DNA of 9,742 nt from Galactobacter sp. (lineage in GTDB: Bacteria; Actinomycetota; Actinomycetes; Actinomycetales; Micrococcaceae), in the NCBI GenBank assembly GCA_022712075.1, contig JALAHE010000135.1:1-9742 (forward strand). Reading direction: 5' to 3'. Below, one piece after another: positions 1-5,818 of the stretch; position 1 is the stretch's first letter; each line of letters starts with the position of its first letter. The notes below the pieces were generated by a model. It saw only the letters and a list, made by a program, of their open reading frames with translations, was not told the origin of the DNA and ran no database searches. A program made the position numbers and the translations under genes.

Positions 1-28
1 ACGCCAGCCAACCCGCCCACCAACGCAG

Positions 29-62
29 CGAGGGCCCACCCGGAAAACCGGGTGGGCCCTCG
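29..62 (-). terminator. Hairpin terminator after rplI
   Basis: A perfect 15-bp inverted repeat (29-43 with 48-62) closes an AAAA loop, 47 bases beyond the rplI stop codon. It is the natural end of the rpsF-ssb-rpsR-rplI transcript. Read leftwards it is not followed by a real T-run. Read rightwards it is followed by TTGTTG, so it could also stop transcription coming from the left. The hairpin is seen directly; the terminator role is inferred from its position and strength. Confidence 0.75.
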
Positions 63-108
63 TTGTTGCCGTCCCGCCGATCACCGCGAGGCGATCAGCG
101 AGAAGAAA

Positions 109-585
109 TCACTTCTTGGAGGACTTCTTCTTGGACTTCTCGGCCACGATCTGCAGATCGATGTTGGCGAGGACGTCCTCGTGCAGGCGCACGGTGGCGG
201 CGTAGTTGCCCGTGGACTTGATGACCTGGGCGATCTCGATGTTGCGCTTGTCGACCTTGCCGAGGCCAGCGGCCTCGATGGCGGCGGCAACGTCGGCCTG
301 CTTGACGGTGCCGAACAGGCGGCCCGCCTCACCAGCCTTGACGGTGATCTTCACCGGGGTCGAGGCGAGACCGGCGGCGATGCGCTGGGCCTCCTCGAGG
401 TTGGCCACGGCGCGCACGGCGCGAGCAGCCTTGATGTTCTCGATTTCCTTTTCCCCACCCTTGGTCCAGGTGATCGCGAAGCCGCGGGGGATCAGGTAGT
501 TACGAGCGAAGCCGTTCTTGACGTCGACGATATCGCCGGCGGTACCAAGACCAGTCACTTCGTGGGTCAGGATGAGCTTAGCCAT
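109..585 (-). CDS. rplI: 50S ribosomal protein L9
   Basis: L9 binds 23S rRNA near the L1 stalk base of the large ribosomal subunit and helps maintain reading frame. The 158-residue product has the L9 N-terminal domain, with the family signature at about residues 12-35 (GLGTAGDIVDVKNGFARN then YLIPRG). A charged helical connector (about 41-75) leads to the C-terminal domain (about 76-148), which holds GRLFGTV and the ending RLHEDVLANIDLQIV. It is about ten residues longer than a typical 148-150-residue L9 because of a Lys/Ser-rich tail (KSKKKSSKK). The start is ATG at 585 with GGGAGA nine bases upstream. It is the last gene of the operon, 20 bases after rpsR, with the hairpin at 29-62 beyond it. 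Identification is secure. Confidence 0.97.
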   Translation of the reverse strand: MAKLILTHEVTGLGTAGDIVDVKNGFARNYLIPRGFAITWTKGGEKEIENIKAARAVRAVANLEEAQRIAAGLASTPVKITVKAGEAGRLFGTVKQADVAAAIEAAGLGKVDKRNIEIAQVIKSTGNYAATVRLHEDVLANIDLQIVAEKSKKKSSKK

Positions 586-605
586 TCTTGATCTTCTCCC
601 TATTC

Positions 606-845
606 TCAGCCGCGGCCAGCGCCGGAGTACGGCAGCAGAGCGACTTCGCGGGCGTTCTTGATGGCCTGGGCGATCTTGCGCTGCTCCTGCACGGAGACAC
701 CCGTGACGCGGCGAGCGCGGATCTTCCCGCGATCAGAGATGAACTTGCGAAGCAGCGCGACGTCCTTGTAGTCAATGACCTTGACGTCGGCGGCCTTCAG
801 GGGATTGGACTTCGGTTTCGGCTTGCGGATTTCAGCCTTAGCCAT
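606..845 (-). CDS. rpsR: 30S ribosomal protein S18, cysteine-free (zinc-independent) type
   Basis: S18 sits on the platform of the small subunit as a heterodimer with S6, whose gene is first in this operon. The 79-residue protein shows the family core IDYKDVALLRKFISDRGKIR (about residues 24-43), then RRVTG and AIKNAREVALLPY near the C terminus. It has no cysteine. The CxxC motif and the Cys after VTG that bind zinc in the so-called C+ S18 proteins are replaced (NPLKAAD and VSVQEQR). This resembles the C- paralogue that some actinobacteria express under zinc limitation, yet here it occupies the main S6/SSB/L9 operon. The start is ATG at 845 with AAGGAG at 853-858. It lies 68 bases after ssb and 20 bases before rplI. 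Confidence 0.97.
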   Translation of the reverse strand: MAKAEIRKPKPKSNPLKAADVKVIDYKDVALLRKFISDRGKIRARRVTGVSVQEQRKIAQAIKNAREVALLPYSGAGRG

Positions 846-913
846 CGTGGAGCTCCTTCGTTGAAGCGGAGCCCGCGGATCGTGTTCCGCGGGATGGTGA
901 TTGTGTGGGTAGA

Positions 914-1483
914 TCAGAAGGGAGGCTCGTTGGAGCCGGGGACCTGGCCCCAGCCGCCACCGTTGTTGCCGCCGGCAGGCTGACCCCAGGGGTCGTTCTG
1001 CTGAGCGGGGGCGCCCCAGTCGTTGCCGCCACCGTTGGAGTTGCCCCCACCGAAGCCGCCGTTCGACTGGCCACCGCCCTGCTGGCCGCCGCCGAAGCCA
1101 CCGCCGTTACCGCCCTGACGGGTGGTGCGGGTGACCTTCGCGGAGGCGTAGCGGAGCGAGGGGCCGATCTCGTCGACCTCCAGCTCCATCACAGTGCGGT
1201 TCTCGCCTTCCTTCGTCTGGTAAGACCGCGACTTCAGCCGACCCTGGGCGATCACACGGGTGCCCTTGGTCAGCGTCTCGGCAACGTTCTCCGCAGCCTC
1301 ACGCCAGACCGACGCGCGCAGGAACAGGGTTTCCCCGTCCTTCCACTCGTTGGACTGGCGATCGAACGCACGGGGAGTGGAAGCGATCGTGAAGTTGGCA
1401 ACGGCCGAACCGGACGGCGTGAAACGCAGCTCGGGGTCGGACGTGAGATTGCCGATGACCGTGATGACGGTATCGCCTGCCAT
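914..1483 (-). CDS. ssb: Single-stranded DNA-binding protein
   Basis: SSB coats single-stranded DNA in replication, recombination and repair, usually as a tetramer of OB folds, and recruits partner proteins through its C-terminal tip. The 189-residue product has an OB fold at about residues 1-117, starting MAGDTVITVIGNLTSDPELR, with aromatic residues W47, F54 and W60 and the conserved GRL strand near 81. A flexible Gly/Gln/Asn-rich tail (about 122-180) ends in GSNEPPF. That tip keeps the PPF but has a single acidic residue where many actinobacterial SSBs end DDEPPF. The start is ATG at 1483 with AGGAGG at 1488-1493, a fairly short four-base spacing. Its place between rpsF and rpsR is the classic arrangement and supports it as the housekeeping SSB. 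Confidence 0.97.
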   Translation of the reverse strand: MAGDTVITVIGNLTSDPELRFTPSGSAVANFTIASTPRAFDRQSNEWKDGETLFLRASVWREAAENVAETLTKGTRVIAQGRLKSRSYQTKEGENRTVMELEVDEIGPSLRYASAKVTRTTRQGGNGGGFGGGQQGGGQSNGGFGGGNSNGGGNDWGAPAQQNDPWGQPAGGNNGGGWGQVPGSNEPPF

Positions 1484-1520
1484 GGTGCCTCCTACTTGCC
1501 TAGTGTCTTGGTCTTAAACT

Positions 1521-1539
1521 GCATCGCCTCAGGCGATGC
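1521..1539 (-). other. Hairpin centred on the rpsF stop codon
   Basis: A perfect 8-bp inverted repeat (1521-1528 with 1532-1539) has the three bases of the rpsF stop codon as its loop. On the mRNA it reads GCAUCGCC, UGA, GGCGAUGC. The downstream sequence AGUUUAAGAC has only a weak U-run. It could slow or attenuate read-through from rpsF into ssb, protect a processed 3' end, or affect termination of translation. The structure is seen; any function is inference. Confidence 0.5.
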
Positions 1540-1828
1540 GCTGATCCTCGGGGCGGATGATCTTGGTGCGCAGGATCGCCTCGTTCAGCGTCAGCAGGCG
1601 GTCCAGCTCGGTGGACGTGGCCGGCTCGGCGGTGAAGTTGACGACGGCGTAGATCGCCTCGGACTTCTTCTTGATGTCGTAGGACAGACGACGACGGCCC
1701 CAGATGTCGATCTTGTCGACGGAGCCACCCTCGTTGGTGACGACCTCGAGGAACTTGTTGAGCGTCGGCTCAACGGTGCGCTCATCGACCTCGGGGTCGA
1801 TCAGCACCATCAGTTCGTAGGCACGCAT
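1529..1828 (-). CDS. rpsF: 30S ribosomal protein S6
   Basis: S6 binds 16S rRNA in the platform of the small subunit together with S18. The 99-residue protein is normal length and shows the ferredoxin-like S6 fold: strand 1 MRAYELMVLIDPEV, a helix with LNKFLEVVTNEGG, strand KIDIWGRRRLSYDI (about residues 39-52), strand SEAIYAVVNFTAEP, a helix TELDRLLTLNEAILR, and the final strand TKIIRPED. The start is ATG at 1828, preceded seven bases upstream by a very strong Shine-Dalgarno (AAAGGAGGTG, 1836-1845). It is first in the rpsF-ssb-rpsR-rplI operon, with a leader of roughly 100 bases. The leader contains a segment complementary to this Shine-Dalgarno, so autoregulation is possible. Confidence 0.97.
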   Translation of the reverse strand: MRAYELMVLIDPEVDERTVEPTLNKFLEVVTNEGGSVDKIDIWGRRRLSYDIKKKSEAIYAVVNFTAEPATSTELDRLLTLNEAILRTKIIRPEDQRIA

Positions 1829-1836
1829 GTGAACCC

Positions 1837-1881
1837 ACCTCCTTTGGACTTAACGGGCGCGGTCTTTCCACGCCAGGAGGT
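1837..1881 (-). promoter_or_regulatory. Candidate rpsF leader hairpin pairing the Shine-Dalgarno
   Basis: In the rpsF leader the Shine-Dalgarno AGGAGGU (1837-1843) is exactly complementary to ACCUCCU at 1875-1881, so the two can form a 7-bp stem that hides the ribosome binding site. The 31-base loop contains two CCG trinucleotides. S6:S18-binding leaders upstream of rpsF are known in several bacterial phyla and use a CCG-containing structured element. The pairing is seen directly; assignment to that class is tentative because I could not fold the RNA or compare homologues. Confidence 0.4.
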
Positions 1882-1942
1882 TCTTTGCGTGTCGCCTTCC
1901 GTCCCCTCACCCAGGTGGGCGCGGACGCAAGGCAACCCCACT

Positions 1943-1972
1943 AGTCTACGTCACACCCGAGGGCTCTCTCCA
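1943..1972 (-). promoter_or_regulatory. Candidate promoter for the rpsF operon
   Basis: On the minus strand a -10-like TAGACT (1943-1948) lies 18 bases downstream of a -35-like TGGAGA (1967-1972). Each matches the sigma-70-type consensus at four of six positions. Transcription would start near 1936, giving a leader of about 107 bases that includes the Shine-Dalgarno-pairing segment. It is the best candidate in the 267-base gap between the acyltransferase and rpsF, but it rests on motif resemblance only. Confidence 0.4.
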
Positions 1973-1980
1973 CCCCTCCT

Positions 1981-1998
1981 CCACGTGGCCCGGGCCAC
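1981..1998. repeat. Overlapping palindromes upstream of the rpsF operon
   Basis: A perfect 14-bp palindrome, GTGGCCCGGGCCAC (1985-1998), overlaps an 8-bp palindrome, CCACGTGG (1981-1988). They lie just upstream of the proposed rpsF -35 element. They could be an operator for a dimeric regulator or part of the 3' end of the acyltransferase transcript. No known operator was recognised, and in sequence this GC-rich chance palindromes are more common. Confidence 0.3.
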
Positions 1999-2056
1999 AG
2001 GTGGACACGGCGCCACGGTGAGGGAAACTCTCCCTTTCAGGTGCACGACGTCGGGC

Positions 2057-2076
2057 GGCGGGGCGGGTGCCCCGCC
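2057..2076 (-). terminator. GC hairpin after the acyltransferase gene
   Basis: A perfect 8-bp stem (GGCGGGGC with GCCCCGCC) with a 4-base loop lies 19 bases beyond the acyltransferase stop codon. An alternative pairing of 2069-2074 with 2085-2090 competes with it. No T-run follows on the minus strand, so it would belong to the U-less hairpins often found at actinobacterial gene ends. Its role as terminator is inferred from position. Confidence 0.45.
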
Positions 2077-2095
2077 TCGCCGCACGGGGCGGCGC

Positions 2096-4216
2096 CTAGC
2101 CCTTGGCGGGGCGCAGGACCCCGGCCGGCAGCCGGCCCGCGAGGTCGGCGGCGAGGGTGCCCAGATAGGTGTCGCCCACGTGGTTGGCGTCCCGGTAGAC
2201 GAGCACATTGCCGATGACGGCGGGGCAGGACTTGTCCGAGCAGAAGCGGTCGGTGAGGTCGACGACGCTCACCCCCGGGAGCTTGGCCGCGGCGTCGGCG
2301 AGGCCGTCGGTGTGCAGGGCCTTGGGCTTCGGCGTGGAGCACGCCTCGGGGCGCGCGGGGTTGGCCGCCACGCAGTCACGCGCCTTGGCGTTGCCGCGCA
2401 GCGCAGGCCACGGGGTGTCCCGCAGCACCACCACGCGCGAACCCGCCTTCTGCAGCCGCTCGAGGTAGCTCGCGAAGCCGGGGCGCGGATCGGAGACGAA
2501 GCTCGAGCCGGTCCAGGAGGCCACGATGACGGTGTCCGGCGGATCCTGCTCGAGCGCCTCCATGGTCGCCTCGTTGGCGCTCGTGCAGACCGAGTAGCCG
2601 TCGCGTTCGAGCTTGCGGGGCACTGGCGTGAACGGGCAGGACTTCTTGACGTAGCTCACGAGCCGCGTGCCGCTCTCCTCGGTGAGCGTGTTGAGCACAT
2701 CGAGCCATTGCTCGGCGTGCGAATCCCCCACGAGCGCCACGGTCCGCTTGGCCCGCTTGTCCCCGAACTCGCAGTGCGGTGTCGAGGTCGCCTTGGCCTC
2801 GGCGAAGCATCCGGGGTCGCTGCGGCGGTCGTAGCCGGCCCGCGCTGGGGTCGGCACCACCACGCTGCCCTCCACGAACGCGCGCCCCTGCGCCACGTCC
2901 CACGCTGCCGCGCCGAAGCCGGGCGGCGGGTCCTTGATGAGCGCGGCAGCGGCGGCCGCCTGCTCCTTGCCCACGGCGTCGGCGCGGACGGCGGGCACCA
3001 CGGTCACGGCGGCGACGAGGGCCGTGGCCGCCGCGCCGATCCCGAGCGCCCGCCACGTGTGCCTGGCCGTGAAGCGCCAGTTCCTGGCCGGGCGCTCCAC
3101 GAGGTAGTAGCTCGCGGCCGCGAGGGCCAGGCCGAGCACGCCGAGCAGCACTGCCTCCCACCAGCGCGGCTTGCGCAGGGCCAGCTGCGTGAACGCGACG
3201 ATGACCGGCCAGTGCCACAGGTAGAGCGAGTAGGAGACGTTACCGACCCACTGCACCGGCGCCCAGTCGGTGATCGGGTGCAACGAGCCCCAGCCGGCGG
3301 TCCGGCCCGCGGCGATGATCGCGAGCGTCCCCATCACGGGCAGCACGGCACCCGGCCCCGGGAACGGCGTCTGCGCCGTGTAGCGCAGGGCCACCCACAC
3401 GAGCACGGCAAGCCCCGCGAGGGCCACGAGGCGCCGCAGCCACCCGGGCGCGGCCCAGCCGCTCGCCGGCAGGAGCGCGGCGAGCAGGCCGCCCGCCGCG
3501 AGCTCCCACACGCGGGTGGTCGTGACGAAGTAGGCCGAGGGGTCCGCGCCCAGCACGAGAGCGAAGGAGTAGGCGAGGGAGGCGAGCAGCACCACCGAGA
3601 AGAGGAGCACGGCCCACGCGCGCACGCGCGGCGTGGCGGGGGCACGACGGCGCCCGCTCACCCGGGCGGTCCGGCGCACCGCCCAGCCGGCCAGGGCGGC
3701 GGCTACCATCACCACGAAGGGCCAGAACACGTAGAACTGCTCCTCCACCCCGAGCGACCAGAAGTGCTGCAGGGCGGTGGGCTGGTTGTCCTTGGAGAGG
3801 TAATCGACCGAGTCGAAGGCGAGCACCCAGTTCTGCACGCTGAACACGCTCGCGAGCGCCTGCTTGCTGATGTCGGCCCACTGCGTCACGGGCCAGATGA
3901 GCGGCGCGGCGAGCACCACGGCAGCGATCGTCACGAGCGCGGCGGGCATGATGCGCCGCACGCGGGCGGCCCAGAAGCGCGGCAGCGAGATGCGCCCGTT
4001 GCTCTCGACCTCGCGCAGCAGGTGTCCCGTGATGAGGAAGCCCGAGATGACAAAAAAGACGTCGACGCCAACGAAGCCGCCGGGCGCGGCGGCCGGATAC
4101 AGGTGGTAGAGCACCACGAGGCCAACGGCGAGGGCGCGCAGGGCCTGCACCTCGGGGAGAAAGCGGCGAGGCGCTGGCGCTGCTGGGTCGATCACGATGT
4201 CACGGGCGCTCGGCAT
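2096..4216 (-). CDS. Membrane acyltransferase with C-terminal SGNH domain (OafA/YrhL-like)
   Basis: This is a two-domain surface acyltransferase. The first part (about residues 19-410) is an acyltransferase-3 membrane domain of around ten helices. It has family motifs VLYHLY (H38), GFVGVDVFFVISGFLIT (about 48-63) and HFWSLGVEEQFY (151-162). The extracellular C-terminal part (about 411-706) is an SGNH-type domain with the nucleophile block VALVGDSHAEQW (S499) and the D-x-x-H pair D676/H679. In related proteins the membrane domain passes an acyl group, usually acetyl, across the membrane and the SGNH domain puts it on a cell-wall or exported glycan. The acceptor here is unknown. All eight cysteines (470, 482, 527, 544, 615, 626, 659, 664) lie in the extracellular part, suggesting disulfides. 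The ATG at 4216 has no well-spaced Shine-Dalgarno and sits in a hairpin, so the exact start is uncertain; GTG at codon 8 is an alternative. Confidence 0.93.
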   Translation of the reverse strand: MPSARDIVIDPAAPAPRRFLPEVQALRALAVGLVVLYHLYPAAAPGGFVGVDVFFVISGFLITGHLLREVESNGRISLPRFWAARVRRIMPAALVTIAAVVLAAPLIWPVTQWADISKQALASVFSVQNWVLAFDSVDYLSKDNQPTALQHFWSLGVEEQFYVFWPFVVMVAAALAGWAVRRTARVSGRRRAPATPRVRAWAVLLFSVVLLASLAYSFALVLGADPSAYFVTTTRVWELAAGGLLAALLPASGWAAPGWLRRLVALAGLAVLVWVALRYTAQTPFPGPGAVLPVMGTLAIIAAGRTAGWGSLHPITDWAPVQWVGNVSYSLYLWHWPVIVAFTQLALRKPRWWEAVLLGVLGLALAAASYYLVERPARNWRFTARHTWRALGIGAAATALVAAVTVVPAVRADAVGKEQAAAAAALIKDPPPGFGAAAWDVAQGRAFVEGSVVVPTPARAGYDRRSDPGCFAEAKATSTPHCEFGDKRAKRTVALVGDSHAEQWLDVLNTLTEESGTRLVSYVKKSCPFTPVPRKLERDGYSVCTSANEATMEALEQDPPDTVIVASWTGSSFVSDPRPGFASYLERLQKAGSRVVVLRDTPWPALRGNAKARDCVAANPARPEACSTPKPKALHTDGLADAAAKLPGVSVVDLTDRFCSDKSCPAVIGNVLVYRDANHVGDTYLGTLAADLAGRLPAGVLRPAKG

Positions 4217-4230
4217 GCCCCCTAGGGCAT
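4215..4230 (-). other. Inverted repeat over the acyltransferase start codon
   Basis: A 6-bp inverted repeat (ATGCCC at 4215-4220, GGGCAT at 4225-4230) with a 4-base loop places the first two bases of the proposed ATG in its stem. The only purine-rich stretch that could serve as a ribosome binding site (AGGGGG) is within the loop and stem, one base from the ATG. The structure may dampen translation or may show that the real start lies elsewhere. Confidence 0.35.
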
Positions 4231-4337
4231 CAGAGCCGGGTGAACGCGAGGTGGCCTGCGCCCGAGCGGGGCGTGAAGCCGCCAGCGCCGCGCCAGCACC
4301 ACGCCCATTCCACGCCCGCCCCGCGCCCGTCGCGCGA

Positions 4338-4370
4338 AAGGCCGGAAGGGGACGCGCCCCTTCCGGCCTT
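4338..4370 (-). terminator. Strong terminator after the M18 aminopeptidase
   Basis: A perfect 14-bp stem (4338-4351 with 4357-4370) closes a 5-base loop, 21 bases beyond the aminopeptidase stop codon. On the minus strand the second arm ends CCGGCCTT and is followed by T, giving a short T-run. It separates the aminopeptidase from the acyltransferase transcription unit. The remaining roughly 120 bases up to the acyltransferase start are GC-rich, and I see no clear promoter in them. Confidence 0.8.
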
Positions 4371-4391
4371 CACGCCGCCGCGCTCGCGCGC

Positions 4392-5684
4392 TCAGGCGGA
4401 GAAGAACGCCCCGGCCACGCGGGAAAGATCGTGCAGATCGGACACGCCGGCCAGCTCGCGGGCCGAGTGCATCGAGAGGATCGGGATGCCCACGTCCACC
4501 GTGCGCAGGCCAAGGCGCGTGGCGGTGATGGGGCCGATCGTGGAGCCGCACGGCACGTCGTTGTTCGACACGAACTCCTGGCTCGCGATCCCCGCGGCCT
4601 CGCACCAGCCGGCCCACGCGGCGGCGCCAACGGCGTCGGTGGAGTAGCGCTGATTGGCGTTGATCTTCAGAATCGGGCCGGACCCGAGCACCGGACGCAC
4701 GTTCGGGTCGTGCTTGCCAGCGTAGTTCGGGTGCACCGAGTGGCCAACATCCGAGGAGAGGCACCAGGAGGCGGCGAAGGCGCGGTAGCGCTCCTCGATC
4801 CCCGCGCCGAGCTGCGCGTAGACGCGCTCGAGCACGTCCTCGAGGAACGGGCCGGCCGCGCCGGAGCGCGAGGCGGAGCCCAGCTCCTCGTGGTCGAAGG
4901 CGGCGAGCAGCGCGATGGAGGAGCCGCCCTCCACGACCGCTGACGCGCCGGCGGCGAGCGCCACGGTGCCGGCATGCACGCTCGCGAGATCGTCGAGGCG
5001 GCCGGAGGCGAAGAAGACGTCGCCGGCCCCGAACACTGCGCCGCGCGCGGAGTCGGCCACGACGAGGTCGAAGCCGCGGATGCGGGAGGCCTCAACGCCG
5101 GCGGCGGAGGCGACCTCGCCGAGCAGATCGGCGTCGGCGGGCGTGCCGAGGCCCCACACGGGCTGCGTCTGGGCCTGCTTCTCCAGGGCCAGGTGCTCGT
5201 TGGCGCCGCGGTCCAGGTGGATGGCCAGCTGCGGGAGGCGCAGGAGGGGACCCGTCGAGGCCAGGGCGACGGAACCGTCGTCGAGCACCAGGCGGCCGGC
5301 GAGCGTCAGCTCGCGATCAAGCCAGGAGTTCAACAGCGGGCCGCCGTAGACCTCCACGCCGGCCTGCAGCCAGCCCTGCGCGCCCGTGGTGGGCTTGGGC
5401 TTGAGCTTGAAGCCGGGCGAGTCGGTGTGGGCGCCGAAGACGTTGACCGGCGTCGTGGCCGAGGCCGCCGCCGGCACGGCCCAGGCGATCGCCGCGCCGT
5501 CGCGCACCACCACAAAACGCCCGCCCGCCTGGGCGGGCCAGGCCTCGTCCTCGCTCAGCCGGGTGAAGCCCTCGGCCTCGAGCCGGCGGGCCACCTCCTC
5601 GGCTGCGTGGTAGCTCGAGGGGGACGCGGCGACGAAGTCGGCCAGGTCCTCGGCGTGGTTCAGGGCTGCCGGGGTGACGGGCAT
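4392..5684 (-). CDS. M18-family metallo-aminopeptidase
   Basis: This cytosolic di-zinc exopeptidase removes N-terminal residues, often acidic ones in the family, and works in peptide turnover. The 430-residue protein is full length for bacterial M18. Metal-binding and catalytic motifs are present in order: AHTDSPG (H86), GRLDDL (D231), DHEELGS (E266/E267), SSDVGHS (D312) and MHSARE (H406). NSWLDRELTLAGR near 120-131 is also typical. The start is ATG at 5684 with AAGAAGG at 5690-5696 and gives the expected N terminus (LADFVAASPSSYHAAEEVARRL, in two pieces LADFVAASPSS and YHAAEEVARRL). An in-frame ATG at 5723 would add 13 residues but lacks a ribosome binding site. Names in use for this family include apeB and pepC; I leave the symbol blank because neither can be fixed from sequence alone. 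It has its own terminator and is probably monocistronic. Confidence 0.95.
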   Translation of the reverse strand: MPVTPAALNHAEDLADFVAASPSSYHAAEEVARRLEAEGFTRLSEDEAWPAQAGGRFVVVRDGAAIAWAVPAAASATTPVNVFGAHTDSPGFKLKPKPTTGAQGWLQAGVEVYGGPLLNSWLDRELTLAGRLVLDDGSVALASTGPLLRLPQLAIHLDRGANEHLALEKQAQTQPVWGLGTPADADLLGEVASAAGVEASRIRGFDLVVADSARGAVFGAGDVFFASGRLDDLASVHAGTVALAAGASAVVEGGSSIALLAAFDHEELGSASRSGAAGPFLEDVLERVYAQLGAGIEERYRAFAASWCLSSDVGHSVHPNYAGKHDPNVRPVLGSGPILKINANQRYSTDAVGAAAWAGWCEAAGIASQEFVSNNDVPCGSTIGPITATRLGLRTVDVGIPILSMHSARELAGVSDLHDLSRVAGAFFSA

Positions 5685-5728
5685 GCGGACCTTCTTTGGT
5701 GAAGCGTGCTGGATGCCCCTCATGCTAG

Positions 5729-5767
5729 TCCGCGCCCCGTCCCGCGGGCGGCGGGGCGGGGCGCGGA
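5729..5767 (-). terminator. Distal GC hairpin between lipoprotein and aminopeptidase
   Basis: A 17-bp stem with one G-T pair (5729-5745 with 5751-5767) and a 5-base loop lies 52 bases beyond the lipoprotein stop. There is no T-run on the minus strand. It follows the hairpin at 5786-5812 on the same transcript, so it looks like a second or back-up terminator. It also sits just upstream of the aminopeptidase start region, which leaves little room for a promoter there; TAGCAT at 5722-5727 is the only -10-like hexamer I see. Confidence 0.55.
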
Positions 5768-5785
5768 GCTGCGACTCGAGCGGCA

Positions 5786-5812
5786 CCGCGACGGGCGCTG
5801 GGCCCGTCGCGG
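5786..5812 (-). terminator. Proximal hairpin after the lipoprotein gene
   Basis: A perfect 11-bp stem (5786-5796 with 5802-5812) with a 5-base loop starts 6 bases after the lipoprotein stop codon. No T-run follows it on the minus strand. Its closeness to the stop codon and the second hairpin beyond it suggest a tandem U-less terminator. Confidence 0.6.
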
Positions 5813-5818
5813 AACGGG

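Noticed and set aside
905..4225. A 1106-codon plus-strand open frame
   Set aside because: It runs antisense to ssb, rpsF and the acyltransferase, whose products are unmistakable. Its translation is Arg/Gly/His-rich low complexity with no domain, the usual mirror effect in very GC-rich DNA.
4222..4230. Two-codon ORF ATG CCC TAG before the acyltransferase
   Set aside because: Too short to treat as a gene and without a ribosome binding site; mentioned only in the start-codon finding.
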